Positions 12,890 to 22,384 of a stretch of 64,000 nt of DNA are shown piece after piece. Made by a program: the position numbers and the translations under genes. Every line of letters starts with the position of its first letter. Within the stretch, counting starts at the first letter, position 1. Origin of the DNA: Isoetes taiwanensis (Eukaryota; Streptophyta; Lycopodiopsida; Isoetales; Isoetaceae). The notes beneath the pieces were generated by a model, which was given only the letters and a program-made list of their open reading frames with translations, searched no databases and was not told the origin of the DNA. Location: NCBI GenBank assembly GCA_021234155.1, contig JAJEKV010000033.1, positions 12,779,614 to 12,843,613 of the forward strand. The letters are read 5' to 3'.

Positions 12890-13300
12890 CCGGGTTGGTG
12901 GGTCTAGCCCTCGCTATCACGGTGTGTCTGTAAAATTTGAGCCTCTGTCGATATCTTATTCCGCCCGCTTTTTACTCTTATTTTGCATTTGCTTGGTTTG
13001 TGCATTTGCACATGATTTTGAGTTTATAGTGGTCAGATTACCCGGTTGGTGGGTCTAGCCCTCGCTATCACGGTGTCGGTGGAGGTGAGCCTCTCATCCG
13101 TATCTTATTCTGTCCACCTTTTACTCATACGGTCTTGCGACCTTATACATTTACCTTTTGTAGATTTGGAGTACTTCACTTAACCAGTTGGTGGGTCTAG
13201 CCCTCGCTATCTTTGGCGTCTTGTGGAGGTTGGAACTCTCTGTTCCGCACTTAATGATGCCCGCTTTTTCTCCTTACAATTTGCATGTTCCCTTGTTTTC
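12890..13300 (-). repeat. Tandem ~145-bp monomers, likely LINE 5' UTR
   Basis: The core GTTGGTGGGTCTAGCCCTCG starts at 12894, 13045 and 13187, giving periods of 151 and 142 bp. Each core is followed by a 'gagcct' or equivalent block, 'tatcttattc' and a 'cccgctttttact'-like block. A partial unit may continue past 13300. The array is at the 5' side of the minus-strand LINE, where some LINEs carry promoter monomers. Confidence 0.75.
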
Positions 13301-13400
13301 GTTGTCCGTCCGTGCATATCTCCTTTTCCTTCTGCCTCCCCTCTGTATGTCCGCCTTATGTTTTGTTGTTTTTGGGTCTCATCTGTTTCCTTTACTCCCC

Positions 13401-14369
13401 ATCCCGGCCTTTTAGTTCGTAATTACGTCAGGAGTTTGCCACCCTTTTCTCAAAGGTTTTTTATCTTTGGGTTCGTGGCTCCCCCCTTGTTTATTCATCT
13501 TTCGCCCTCGTACATTCTTGCCTTGGTAAGTACTTTCAGCCTCCCCCCTGTTTCCTGCTGCTCTTTTACTCTTTTTACCAATCTGCCGCTACTGTGGTCA
13601 TCCGTCTTCTATCTCCCTTGATGTTTTCTGTGTACTTGGGTTTTCCGTTGTCCCCCATGTGTGCCTGTTCCTGTGTTCTGGGGTTGCTCTCCTATTTAAC
13701 CAATATTTTACTATCTTGCATGCTACCACCTTTTCCTGTATTCTAAGTGGATTTCTTTGCTGTCGTGCTTGTTGTCACGTTTTCCGGCCTCTTGGGTGAA
13801 TATCCATGCCGCCTATTTGTCTGTACTCGTAGGGATCTTTGCCATTTGTTGAATTGTGATAGCGTCGTTAGTCACCCAAACTCACCTCAGGAATGCATGG
13901 AGAGATGTAATGTTACACTTCCAGTACAATTTTGTAAATTGCTACTTGACTACTTTCCGCATATAGTAATCTAAGGTTATGGATATGAAAACATCACTTT
14001 ACCTTGTGTAGAAAGTAATTGAGAGTAAGAACATACTGATCTTCGTAACAAAGGAACTGTCTTTTATGAGTAATTCTATCTTATATTCAAAAAGAGAATT
14101 CACTGTTACATATTCTGGCTTATTCAACCACTTTTAAGCATGTCTCTCAGGCAAGATTTTTCCTTCTATGTTCGGGTTTCCCCGCATCATTCAAACATTT
14201 CATACAGCTTTATGCTGAATACATCTTACATATTTTAGCAAAACTGAAAAACTAAAACATAAAAGGGCGAGAAAAGTGACAGATAAAAGGTAAAGCAAAA
14301 ACAAAAACAAAGGGGTTACATGCAGCCCCTTCATCTCCCTCCATTGTTGCCTCTCCCCATCCCAGATAT
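13401..14369. other. Intergenic, pyrimidine-rich on plus strand to ~13750
   Basis: From 13300 to about 13750 the plus strand is rich in C and T and lacks recognisable protein similarity in either direction. From 13860 to 14300 composition becomes AT-rich. I see no gene; this may hold the 3' end of the Cys-rich gene that lies immediately to the right on the minus strand. Confidence 0.5.
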
Positions 14370-14912
14370 TCATTTCCTTGGCTTTTTCTCCGCGGATGAC
14401 TCCCCTATCTTTTTAACTTTTTCCAAGTTTCTCCCCATATATGCTCGGCACATGAAATCAACAGGGTTCTTCTCGCAACAGTATATACAAACCTTCCCAA
14501 AATCACAGATGTATAGGTTGTCGATAGCTTGAAGACCCGATGTAATCTTTGCATGAATCGCTGTCGATTAAAAACACGTTACGTCTAGATCCTGGCGCCT
14601 CACTGAATCATTTTTGTCGCCTAATACTCCAAGCACCTCCAGTAACCCTAAGGTATAACCACGATCCCGCATATGTTGAGCATGATGAATTCGGTCGCAG
14701 TACAAACAGTGCACTCGCCCGCAGCTGATGCACGACGGCAGATCCCGTCCCAAGCATAAACACTCCGGTTCACAGATACACCAGGGATTGAGATCCTCGA
14801 GGTCAGGATTGTAGGGCACCGTAAGGTTGCCCGGGACCCCAGATTCGGGCCGCTTCATGACCTTTTTCTTCTTCCCATCGCTATCGGCTGCTGCTCTCTT
14901 ACCCTTGTCCAT
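14370..14912 (-). CDS. Hypothetical Cys-rich protein with one in-frame stop
   Basis: I do not recognise the family. From the ATG at 14912 (context GGAAATGGA) the frame runs 114 codons, meets a single TAA at 14568-14570, then stays open in the same frame for 65 more codons to a TGA at 14370-14372. The N terminus is basic (KKKK at residues 14-17, a possible nuclear signal). Cysteines are at 45, 47, 51, 53, 61, 64, 69 and 72, followed by HH at 76-77. After the stop, five more cysteines follow at about 136, 142, 145, 146 and 155. The pattern suggests two zinc-binding modules split by the stop. Upstream codons are open to a TTG at 14990 but have no ATG. A TATA-like box lies at 15067-15075. Alternatives are a pseudogene with one nonsense change, a base-call error, or a genuine 114-residue protein. 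Confidence 0.5.
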
Positions 14913-15066
14913 TTCCGCTATTGAGCTGTGGCGGAGGTGAAGACGGAGATGGACTGGCGCTTCCCTGGTAACTTGAATTTGAGGGCTCAAGAGCTCCAGG
15001 CGCTGGGAAATCGTGAGAAATCTTGAGAGCGGGCTTTCACCATTCGTTTATTTCTTTGTTACTACT

Positions 15067-15075
15067 GTTATATAG
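15067..15075 (-). promoter_or_regulatory. TATA-like box for the Cys-rich gene
   Basis: CTATATAAC on the minus strand lies about 155 bp upstream of the ATG at 14912. This is reasonable for a plant promoter with a ~120-nt leader. No other core-promoter evidence is available. Confidence 0.4.
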
Positions 15076-15980
15076 CTCTAGGGTTACGAAAATCTGTCTG
15101 AATTCCCGCTCATTCGATACGGCCATCTGCCTTAAATGCTGGTCTTGTCCTATCTTGTCTCTTGAATTTTAAATGCGTGAATATTAAGCCACAATCTCCT
15201 AGCTACTTGTCGACATCATTACATTTTCGTCCTTTTTCTATATTTTCATTATTTCATTCATACCTCCTTAATAGTTATGATTATGGCTTAGTCATTCCGT
15301 TAGGTTCTTTTTTTTACGTATATAATCTTTTTCGGCTCTCAACTTTGTGTTGCCCGTGCTCCATCCCCTTTAGGCATTTGGTCGCTCTTTGTTCCGTTCC
15401 TTTTGCCCCGTATTCAGTCTCCTTTAATTTTCACGTAATTATAACTTCAGTGATATTTATCTCACGTTATTCGTCTCCCACCCCATCTTTCTTTTTCTTT
15501 TATTTTCTTTTTTTTTCCTTTATTTTTCTTTTCTTTTTCTTTTTCTTTTCCTTTCTTTTCCCTAACGTTTTAAAAATTTGAATCACCCGTCGCCGAACTC
15601 GTGAGTTATTTTCTTGCCGTTTCCCCTATCTGCTAGCTTCTACTCCTTTTGGAAATCGATGGATGGTGCGTGGTGTATAATAATATAGTATTATTTATTT
15701 AATTACTGCTTCATCCGTCTGCCTTGATCTGGTACTCCGATGATATATTCATCGTCGGCAAACCGTTGTTTTTATCCGATCGAGCATGGTTTGATTTATC
15801 TAAAATCTAGACTGTCTATAATATAAACTATCTATAATCTATTTAGACTAAGCACGTTCTAATCTGTAAATAAATCTGAGATGATGATGCACTTACCTGC
15901 CTTCGCCCCCCATCCTCGCTCCCATCGCCCATCGCCCATCGCGTTTCAGATGGGAGAACTACAAACTGATTGTATAGGGG
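15076..15980. other. Intergenic, with a long T/C tract
   Basis: 15480-15565 is an almost pure pyrimidine run dominated by T with scattered C. The open frame at 15162-15581 is a by-product of this composition. No gene is recognised. Confidence 0.5.
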
Positions 15981-15982
15981 AA

Positions 15983-16100
15983 CTGAATTTTTTTAACATC
16001 ATTGAAATGCTTATGCACAATCTGTACAATTAAGTATTGTTGGAAGCATGCATTAGCTTCCTCAGACTTCTATAAGAAACAAGCATTTAGCACACTAAAT
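15983..16100 (+). repeat. Partial third copy of duplication-internal sequence
   Basis: This ~115-bp piece, containing 'acaattaagtattgttgg' and 'cttctataagaaacaagcat', matches 29353-29462 and, less exactly, 5680-5790. It shows that parts of the segmental duplication also occur as scattered fragments. Confidence 0.75.
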
Positions 16101-17204
16101 GGCAGATCTTCTGAATCCACAACGCCCTTAATGTTGAATACCCTAGTGTCACGAGTTGCAGTGAATGATGCACCCAAGAAATGATACTTGTTGCATGTCT
16201 TATAACCCCATGAACAATTGACAATGTTGACAGATGTAGTCAGATAAAAGAAAAAGTGGCATTTTTAAATGAATGTTCTAAAGGCACCAAACTGAATGCC
16301 AATCTACGTATGAATGAAACTGAATGCCAAACTGAATCACGCTGGTTGCAACATTAGCAAGCCTTAGAAGTGCCAGTTTGTTCTTCAAACAGATATGCAT
16401 TATGAAAGATGCATGGACAAAAAACATGAAACGCAGGACGACATATGTGCAGCCACCAATTCCTAGCTAAGCTGTCAATTGTCATTGAGCCAAGACGCCA
16501 ACCATCTATAAATCATATTTATCCGGGAGAAGAACCAAAGCTATACAGAGAAGATAACAACGGAGTTTATGGTAGGACAACCACCTGTATAATAAATATT
16601 GATGTGAGGTTAAAGGATTCCTGTTGATATTGATTGTTTGCCACAGAAAGCATGACCAGGGATATGTCAATGCAATCGTGTGCAAATTTGTGATGTTCTG
16701 CCCATTCAATTAGGCGATTGGGCCTTTGGATAATATATCGAAGTTGCAATGACCTCAAAAACTTGTTGGAAAACTAAAGCTCCATAATCGACGCATTTGA
16801 ATGCTTCTGCTCCAGTATTGTTTACCTATTCCAGAGTTTTCCTTGCAAAGATAGATTTCCAAGCACCGGAAAAGATAACTTCATCATCTTCAATGCCGAG
16901 AAGTGCATTTTTTCCTCACCAAGTGATCCACATTTCGCATACATATCAACCAAAGCACTGCCAACCAAAGGAGATGTTTGAAGTCGTCTTTGGGCTGCCT
17001 ATCTGACACTTTTGGAAGCCTGTATGCCAAGCTTTAATGATCCATCGTATGCATAGAAAAGCCCAAGAACCCAGGAGTGAAGCTTGTTGAGCGGTCTTTG
17101 TGCAGCTAAGGGCCTAGGAAGAAGCTGGAGCTACAGCAGCCACCATCGCCAGAACACCACTAACACAAGTGACCTAACATTTACAGACAATAATGGGTTT
17201 TTAG
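16101..17204. other. Intergenic, no gene recognised
   Basis: The open frames at 16445-16627 and 16797-17006 (plus), and their minus-strand overlaps, hold no recognisable domain. Composition is ordinary. Confidence 0.45.
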
Positions 17205-17305
17205 CAGTCATCGGCATATTCTGGGCATATACTGGCATATACCTAGAATATGCCACAAACCCCACATAAACAAGGGTTTGCCCCCTTAGGGGCAACCCAA
17301 AAAGC
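17205..17305 (-). repeat. Dispersed 'GGGGCAAACCC / GGCATATTC' repeat, reverse copy
   Basis: On the minus strand the segment reads TTTTTGGGTTGCCCCTAAGG, then GGGGCAAACCCTTG, then several imperfect 'ggcatat' words. It matches 57705-57830 in the opposite orientation. The repeated GCATAT/ATATGC words can pair locally. Confidence 0.6.
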
Positions 17306-17487
17306 GTAGGCTACTATAATAAATCTTTTCGGTACTATGTTTCATTTCGTATATGTCGAATACTACGTGGACGGACCAGATTTACACGCCCATCTTCTGC
17401 CGTATCTCTGCTTTCCCCCTTCCGTTTCCATTTCCCTGTTGTGTTGATCAAGGGCTTACCATTTTGTGTTGAATTGAGAGATCCGGC

Positions 17488-18705
17488 ATGGCCAGCAAAT
17501 CCCGTAAGGCGCGCCAGAAGGGCAACAAATGTTGCAAGCAAGTCTGTTCGAAAAGGCTGTCATTAAGACCTTGATGCCATGGCTATGGCGGAAGACAAGG
17601 ATGAGGAAGTTTCTTGCTACAAAAGTATGGCTGTCTTGCATTTTCACTGGCGTCTGTTCAAGTTTGAAATGGCCTCAATAAATCCAGACAACGAAGCTCT
17701 TCCCAAATTCCACCTTGTGCAAAGCGTTGAATTTAACCTTCAGGATCGATGAGGTTATGCAAAATCAAGCCTCAAGAATGGATCGATCAGGTTAGGAATA
17801 ATCGTTAATGTGATTCAGTGGGCATCTGAGAAGTCTGAGCCTGTTTCGCTGCTTAGAAGCATCTGCAATGGCTTTCTTGGATCTGCTTAACTGCCTATGA
17901 TGCCGCTTTGTATGCGCATAAGCTTCTAGCAGAATGTATGTTTAAGCAAGGTGTCAAGGAATTTAGTAGTGATCCAGCAGGCTCATCTCAATACAAGAAG
18001 TGTCTAAACATTATGCATGATTGCCAGGGGCCTCTTGCAAGAACTGGTGTCAAATTTAAATGCACCCAAAATGCTTTTGATGAACTGAAGGATCTGAAAG
18101 AACAGGTTCAGCTGTACATATAAAACTGCCTGGCTGCTGCTTTCTATGCGCATAAGCTTCTAGCAGAATGTATGTTTAAGCAAGGTCTATCAAAGGAATT
18201 TAGTAGTGAATAGTGATCCAGCAGCCTCTAAGTCTCAATACAAGAAGTGTCTAAACATTATGCATGATTGCCACGGGCCTCTTGCAGTGGCCCAAAAAGT
18301 ACTGGTGTCAAATTTAAATACACCCAAAATGTTTTTGATGATGTGTGAATCAGACTGGTATATGTTTACTCTAACAAAACGATTCAAATGCACCCAGAGA
18401 CAGGTCAGGAGAAGGAAGATAAGGAAACATAAAAGGATGGAGGCAAAGTTGAAAATTCTGGCTTCTAAAGCTGCTGAGAGTGCCCAATCCAGATTCCAGA
18501 AAGCAGCATCTTGGTTCACTTCAGAAATCTCTGCTGAAGGCGAAGCTCAAGAAAGCTATTGTTCACTATCATCCAGACCATAACAAACAATATGGAGATG
18601 AATGGCGTGTGCTTAACCTGAAATATGAGCATTTTAAGGGAGAATGGACCAGATTATGCAACTTCTTGACCTCAAAAGGACAGTTTTTTAACCGTTTTTA
18701 AAACT
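17488..18705 (+). pseudogene. J-domain (DnaJ-like) protein pseudogene
   Basis: An ATG at 17488 starts MASKSRKARQKGNKCCKQ, then the frame is lost. Homologous segments continue in shifting frames. Two copies of YAHKLLAECMFKQG followed by 'SQYKKCLNIMHDC' occur at 17908 and 18145 onward. Near 18550-18620 there is KKAIVHYHPDHNKQYGDEWR. The HPD in that last block is the signature of the J domain, which stimulates Hsp70 ATPase, and the 'W..L' that follows fits the helix III-IV end of plant J proteins. Multiple stops and frameshifts and a ~235-bp internal duplication show it is not functional. I cannot assign the subfamily. Confidence 0.55.
17888..18350 (+). repeat. ~235-bp direct duplication inside the J-domain pseudogene
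   Basis: The segment from 'gcgcataagcttctagcaga' through 'catgattgcca' and 'ggtgtcaaatttaaa' occurs at 17915-18100 and again at 18148-18330. The second copy carries extra short insertions. The duplication repeats one exon-like block of the pseudogene. Confidence 0.8.
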
Positions 18706-18750
18706 TATGTACTGGGTGCAACACATAAACATACCATTTTTGTTGTGCAA

Positions 18751-18965
18751 TGTTGAATTTATGAACACAGCAGAGATAGATAGAACAAATGGAATGAATT
18801 GGTGAGAATAGCCCTCACCCTAGCACACATATATAAGCCTCAAAGAGGCATGAACAGACACAGACGCAACCCATATCCAAGAGTCACGATTGTGGCTCTT
18901 GGGCTGGATCGATGAGGTGTGCATGCAGTGCCACCTGGATATGCCCTGTAGGCAATATTTCAACA
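18751..18965 (-). repeat. 3' LTR of the gag-only element
   Basis: This 215-bp repeat is closely similar to 20001-20220 and differs mostly by short indels. It ends in TG..CA with a 7-bp TGTTGAA/TTCAACA inverted repeat. It is the 3' LTR because gag reads leftward. Confidence 0.9.
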
Positions 18966-18976
18966 CTCCCACTGCA
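18966..18976 (-). promoter_or_regulatory. Polypurine tract of the gag-only element
   Basis: The minus strand reads TGCAGTGGGAG directly before the 3' LTR. This is the usual copia position and composition of the plus-strand primer. Confidence 0.7.
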
Positions 18977-19066
18977 CTAATGTACACCTTGAAACTAAAA
19001 ATTCTACACAGAAAGATTAAAAACAATACTCTAAGAACCACTAAGCACTTAGAACTCCCGCTCAGC

Positions 19067-19809
19067 TTAAAACAATCTACTATTGTTCTTGGCGTCAGCA
19101 TGATTTTCCTCTTCTTGCTTCTTCCTTTCTTTACACATAGCAATGAGATGACCTGGTTTCTTGCAATAGTAACAGGTTCTTTCTCTTCTATCATTTGATT
19201 GTGCCACAAAGGCTGTTGCAGGTTCCTCCTTTGTCTTTTACCTTGCATCCTCTTTGAGAAGAGCTTGGATGACATCTTGAGGTTTCAAGTCCTTAATGCT
19301 TAACAGATTAAAAGATAATGTATCATAAATGCTTGGAAGTTCTCGTACCAAGATTGCCACTCCTTCGTCATCACCAATAGGTGAACCTATGGCTGCTAAT
19401 TGTTGTTGCAAAGAATTATATTCACTTACAAAAGTTACAACATTGCTACCTGTGATTCTCAAATCCATGAGCTTGTTGCGCAAGAACACCATAGTTGATT
19501 TGCCCTTGTCTCCATAGATGCCTTCCAGAAAATCCCAGATATCTCCTTTGAAGTCTTGCAATCTAATATGGTTGGGGCTAGATTATCGCTGAGACATTGT
19601 TGAAGAATAGCTCTTGATCTTGCATCTCGAATCTCCCACTTAGTTGCTGCATCAGGATCAGCCGGTTTTGCTTCACTGCCATCCACAATCTTCACCAAAT
19701 CTCTCTCCAACAATAAAGATTTGACTCTTATCTTCCAAATATAAAACCTATCTCCATCAAATTTCTCCACCGTAATTGGAGAAGCAACACGATAACTTGC
19801 AGTGACCAT
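19067..19809 (-). pseudogene. gag: Copia gag polyprotein (capsid + nucleocapsid), frameshifted
   Basis: The ATG at 19809 begins MVTASYRVASPITVEKFDGD. The N-terminal part matches the copia Gag capsid (UBN2/DUF4219-like): FDGDRFYIWKIRVKSLL, then the 'ILQQCLSDNLAPTI' helix. The middle (19238-19561) has MVFLRNKLMDLRI, a YNSLQQQLAAIG block and LVRELPSIYDTL. Near 19133-19176 is a CCHC zinc knuckle, C-x2-C-x4-H-x4-C (CYYCKKPGHLIAMC). A TAA at 19067-19069 ends the frame before the polypurine tract. Two frame changes are visible, near 19560 and 19240, so the present copy is broken or mis-assembled. Gag packages the element RNA; the retained full domain set implies it was recently useful. Confidence 0.8.
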
Positions 19810-19980
19810 ACTTCTTCCCTAAATCAGAATTTTGTTGCTTGCTAATCTACCCATAATCCATTTCGATTTTCCCTAAAAGGATGCTTGGTTTTGAGGAAGA
19901 ACACCAAAACGTTGCTCCTACTGAATCCCTAAATTTCAAATCTTATTCCTTCTTTGTCGGGCCTTGGATCGATGCATAAA

Positions 19981-20000
19981 TTAGCGAAAGCTCGATACCA
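19981..20000 (-). promoter_or_regulatory. Primer-binding site (initiator Met tRNA) of the gag-only element
   Basis: Immediately after the 5' LTR the minus strand reads TGGTATCGAGC. This differs from the plant consensus TGGTATCAGAGC by one missing A. It is where the initiator Met tRNA primes minus-strand DNA synthesis. Confidence 0.85.
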
Positions 20001-20220
20001 TGTTGAATTTATGAACACAGTGAGAGAGATAGATAGAACAAATGGATTGAATTGGTGAGAATAGCCCTCTCTTAGTAGCACACATATATAAGCCTCAAAG
20101 AGGCATGAACAGACACATATGGAACCCATATCCAAGAGTCACGATTGTGGCTCTTGGGCTGGATCGATGAGGTGTGCATGCAATTGCCACTGGATATGCC
20201 ATATAGGCAATATTTCAACA
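20001..20220 (-). repeat. 5' LTR of the gag-only element
   Basis: This 220-bp LTR is the partner of 18751-18965. On the minus strand it starts TGTTGAAATATTGCC. It should carry the promoter; a TATATA-containing stretch ('tatatatgtgtgct', minus strand) lies near 20082-20095. Confidence 0.9.
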
Positions 20221-20306
20221 TGCAAATAGGTTGATTGTTCATCTACTTCAAGCTTGTCTCTCTGGAAAAGTATCGCTTGGTACATGAAGTGTTAATATGG
20301 TGTTCA

Positions 20307-21905
20307 GCTCTATCTGCATGTTAGTATTGATTTTATTTGTATAATAATTGATTTCATACTTCATGTGTTTCAATAATTTGGCATGCATCCAATATTTGAA
20401 TGTATATTATGCGTCATCATGTCTAGAATACATGTGTAGAAGGAAGGAAGGAAGGAAGGTACTTTTATCGTCCACACGGAGACCAATCGGTCTATGGGAC
20501 CCAATACAAAAAGCGACAAGCGGATTCTTGCCCGGATTAAAACCCCGCCCGAAGGGTTTTGAAGGAAAAACCGTGGCGACAATCGGCCTGTCGACAAAGC
20601 GTGGTAATCATATAAAATGCGAGAAACATCCCAATATATCTGGTCATGCACCACCCCGTAGTGCCTAGTCGTGGACAGCAAACGGGGGGCAAAGGTGACC
20701 TCGCGAGGTCCGTACCTCTGGATGTATGACCCGGGGCGCGTCTCGGCGGTGTGTTCATCAGCAAATGCAAGGAACACGTCCGGCCGGTACTAAGGGGCGT
20801 ATCTGGCCGGACCTGACTGAGCGGCGGGCAACTCTGGAAAGTGTGAGACTCATCCTCAATGGCACCGTTTGCGGCGAAGCGAGGCTGTCTGGCCGGGGCT
20901 CCCAATCCAATCGCCGTCACCGATCGCGAAGATGGTGGGCACTGTGCGAATGGAGCTGCAATGAGTCTGGCAAGGCCAGGGGCAACCGGGGGAGCCAGTA
21001 GATTTTGTGGGGCCCAGACTTCTTGGGGGTTGATGTGCTCCTTGTAATGGGCCATTTTGACCTGCTCTAGAGCAATGGGGTCCCGAGCTTGCCAAGGAAA
21101 CAAGCATCTAGGTACTCCCGGTGAAGGCCGTCACGATCGGGCATTTGCGCCCGGTATGTCGCATCGTGCTCTGCCGCGTTCCATCTGGCGAACCAGCGAT
21201 CTCTCTTACCCCTCCCGGGCCCTAAGCATTTGCGGACTCATGGCCCGCGGTGTAAGCCCAAGGGAGCCGAGCATCACCCATAGTAACCACTTTCGAAAAT
21301 AGGCGATGTGTCTATCATCAGGGGCGGCAAGAATCGATTTTCTGCGAGAATCGATAGGGGCTGAAGGTTTCCCCAAGTGCGGGTGCCAAAATGCCTTACG
21401 CACTTTGCTCCAAGTCATTCCGGTCGCCAAAGAGGCGCCCGGGGCCCCAAACCTCGACCCGTCTGAAGGGCCGGCTCGACCGGTGCGGAGCAGATGTGGT
21501 GATGTCCCCAATCATATAGCTCACGCACGGTATTTGTTGTTACGCATGGCATAGCATTAAGTGAGCTCTATATGCATGTTAGTATTGATTTTGTTTGTAT
21601 GAAGAATAATGGATTTCATACTTCATTTGTTTCAATAATTTGGCATGCATCCAATATTTGAATGTATATTGTATGTCACCAGAGCTTGCAACATGTCTAG
21701 AATACATGTGTAGAGCATTAAGTGAGCTCTCAGGTGGACGATAAAATCATATTCTATTCTATGCATGTTAGTATTGATTTTGTTTGTATGAAGAATAATG
21801 GATTTCATACTTCATGTGTTTCAATAATTTGGCATGCATCAATTTTGAATGTAGATTATGCATCATCGAGCTGCATAACATGTCTAGAATACATGTCTAG
21901 AGCAT
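20307..21905. repeat. Three ~150-bp direct repeats, one split off by a LINE insertion
   Basis: A unit with 'gcatgttagtattgatttt', 'ttcaataatttggcatgcat' and 'catgtctagaatacatgt' occurs at about 20307-20437, 21565-21718 and 21755-21905. The first two are separated by a LINE 3' fragment (20438-21552). The second and third are separated by a ~30-bp piece resembling the very end of the same LINE family. The array was therefore tandem before the insertions. Confidence 0.85.
20438..21552 (-). mobile_element. LINE 3'-terminal fragment with (CCTT)n tail
   Basis: On the minus strand this fragment carries a short coding stretch with 'VKMAHYKEHINPQ' and 'GAIEDESHTFQSCPPL'. The second resembles the Cys/His-type C-terminal segment of some LINE ORF2 proteins, and both match 22532-23106. 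It is followed by a hairpin-like tail motif at 20534-20572 and the end 'gtggacgataaaagta', then (CCTT)4. A simple-repeat tail in place of poly(A) is typical of several LINE clades. The 5' part is missing. The insertion point is within a ~150-bp tandem repeat unit. Confidence 0.6.
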
Positions 21906-22009
21906 TGACGGTGAATTGGCATTGGTGCACAGATTTTTTTACCTACCTAGTTTTTTGGACCTCCCCAGGATAAATAAGTACCTTTACCAAATAAGTCATG
22001 GCATCATCA

Positions 22010-22300
22010 TTTGCATCACTAAGAAACGTTTTAAGGGGTAGATAATGCCCTGGCCAGAGGGCATTATGGGAGTAAAATTCAAGGGCAATATGGCAATGGC
22101 CAAAATGATGAGGGTGTGAGGGCGCACACCCTTGCCATTTTGGCCATGGCCATAATACTGGAATTTTATTCCCATTAACGTCCGAGGGCCAAGACGTTAT
22201 CTCCCTTAACACCCTGCTCCGAGGGTGTTATGAGCCTTCGTGATAACGCCCTAGGGCGTTACGAGTGTTTTAGGCATAAAAACCCAAGGAGCATGGTGTT
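22010..22300. repeat. Cluster of related palindromes and a ~52-bp-arm hairpin
   Basis: In about 260 bp there are four short palindromes of one design: TAATGCCCT...AGGGCATTA (22045-22069), TAACGTC...GACGTTA (22175-22200), TAACACCCT...AGGGTGTTA (22206-22231) and the perfect TAACGCCCTAGGGCGTTA (22243-22260). Between the first two lies a long hairpin with arms of about 50 nt (about 22066-22119 and 22121-22174), sharing TGGCCAAAATG/CATTTTGGCCA. The stems differ but keep pairing. No coding is present. It could be a foldback or MITE-like element. Confidence 0.75.
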
Positions 22301-22384
22301 AAGGGTAAAAAAGAATACATCTAGATTATTTGGAAATGTTCCACGTACTCCACCACCCCAACCACCACCACCACAAAAAAAAAA

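Larger units (their letters stand above)
8210..13400 (-). mobile_element. Degenerate LINE with reverse transcriptase, endonuclease and 5' monomers
   Basis: Minus-strand remnants appear in the order expected for a LINE read from high to low coordinates: ~145-bp tandem monomers (12.89-13.3 kb), a charged ORF1-like region (11.47-12.64 kb), an endonuclease segment (10.55-10.84 kb) and a reverse transcriptase (8.5-9.6 kb). The plus strand is strikingly rich in C and T from about 8 to 15.6 kb, so the sense strand is purine-rich, which supports one long minus-strand unit. Stops and frameshifts occur in every part. The exact ends and target-site duplication were not found. Confidence 0.6.
18751..20220 (-). 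mobile_element. Complete gag-only Ty1/copia-type LTR retrotransposon (TR-GAG type)
   Basis: Two LTRs (18751-18965 and 20001-20220) begin TGTTGAA and end TTCAACA on either strand and enclose 1,035 bp. The insertion is flanked by an exact 5-bp target-site duplication, TGCAA, at 18746-18750 and 20221-20225. Read on the minus strand, a primer-binding site follows the 5' LTR, gag fills the interior, and a polypurine tract precedes the 3' LTR. No protease, integrase or reverse transcriptase is present and there is no room for them. The element must therefore have been mobilised by enzymes of another copia element. This matches the class described in plants as TR-GAG. Confidence 0.9.

Noticed and set aside
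14549-14580. A 22-nt GT..AG 'intron' that would remove the in-frame TAA of the Cys-rich gene
   Set aside because: Far below the minimum size of plant introns, and its removal would break the downstream frame.
14913-14990. Extension of the Cys-rich ORF to an upstream start at 14990
   Set aside because: The upstream codon is TTG, not ATG. The ATG at 14912 has good context, so it was chosen.
20726-21302. Arg/Gly-rich plus-strand frames in a GC-rich stretch
   Set aside because: The minus strand of this region matches LINE C-terminal sequence seen again at 22.5-23.1 kb; the plus-strand frames are shadows.
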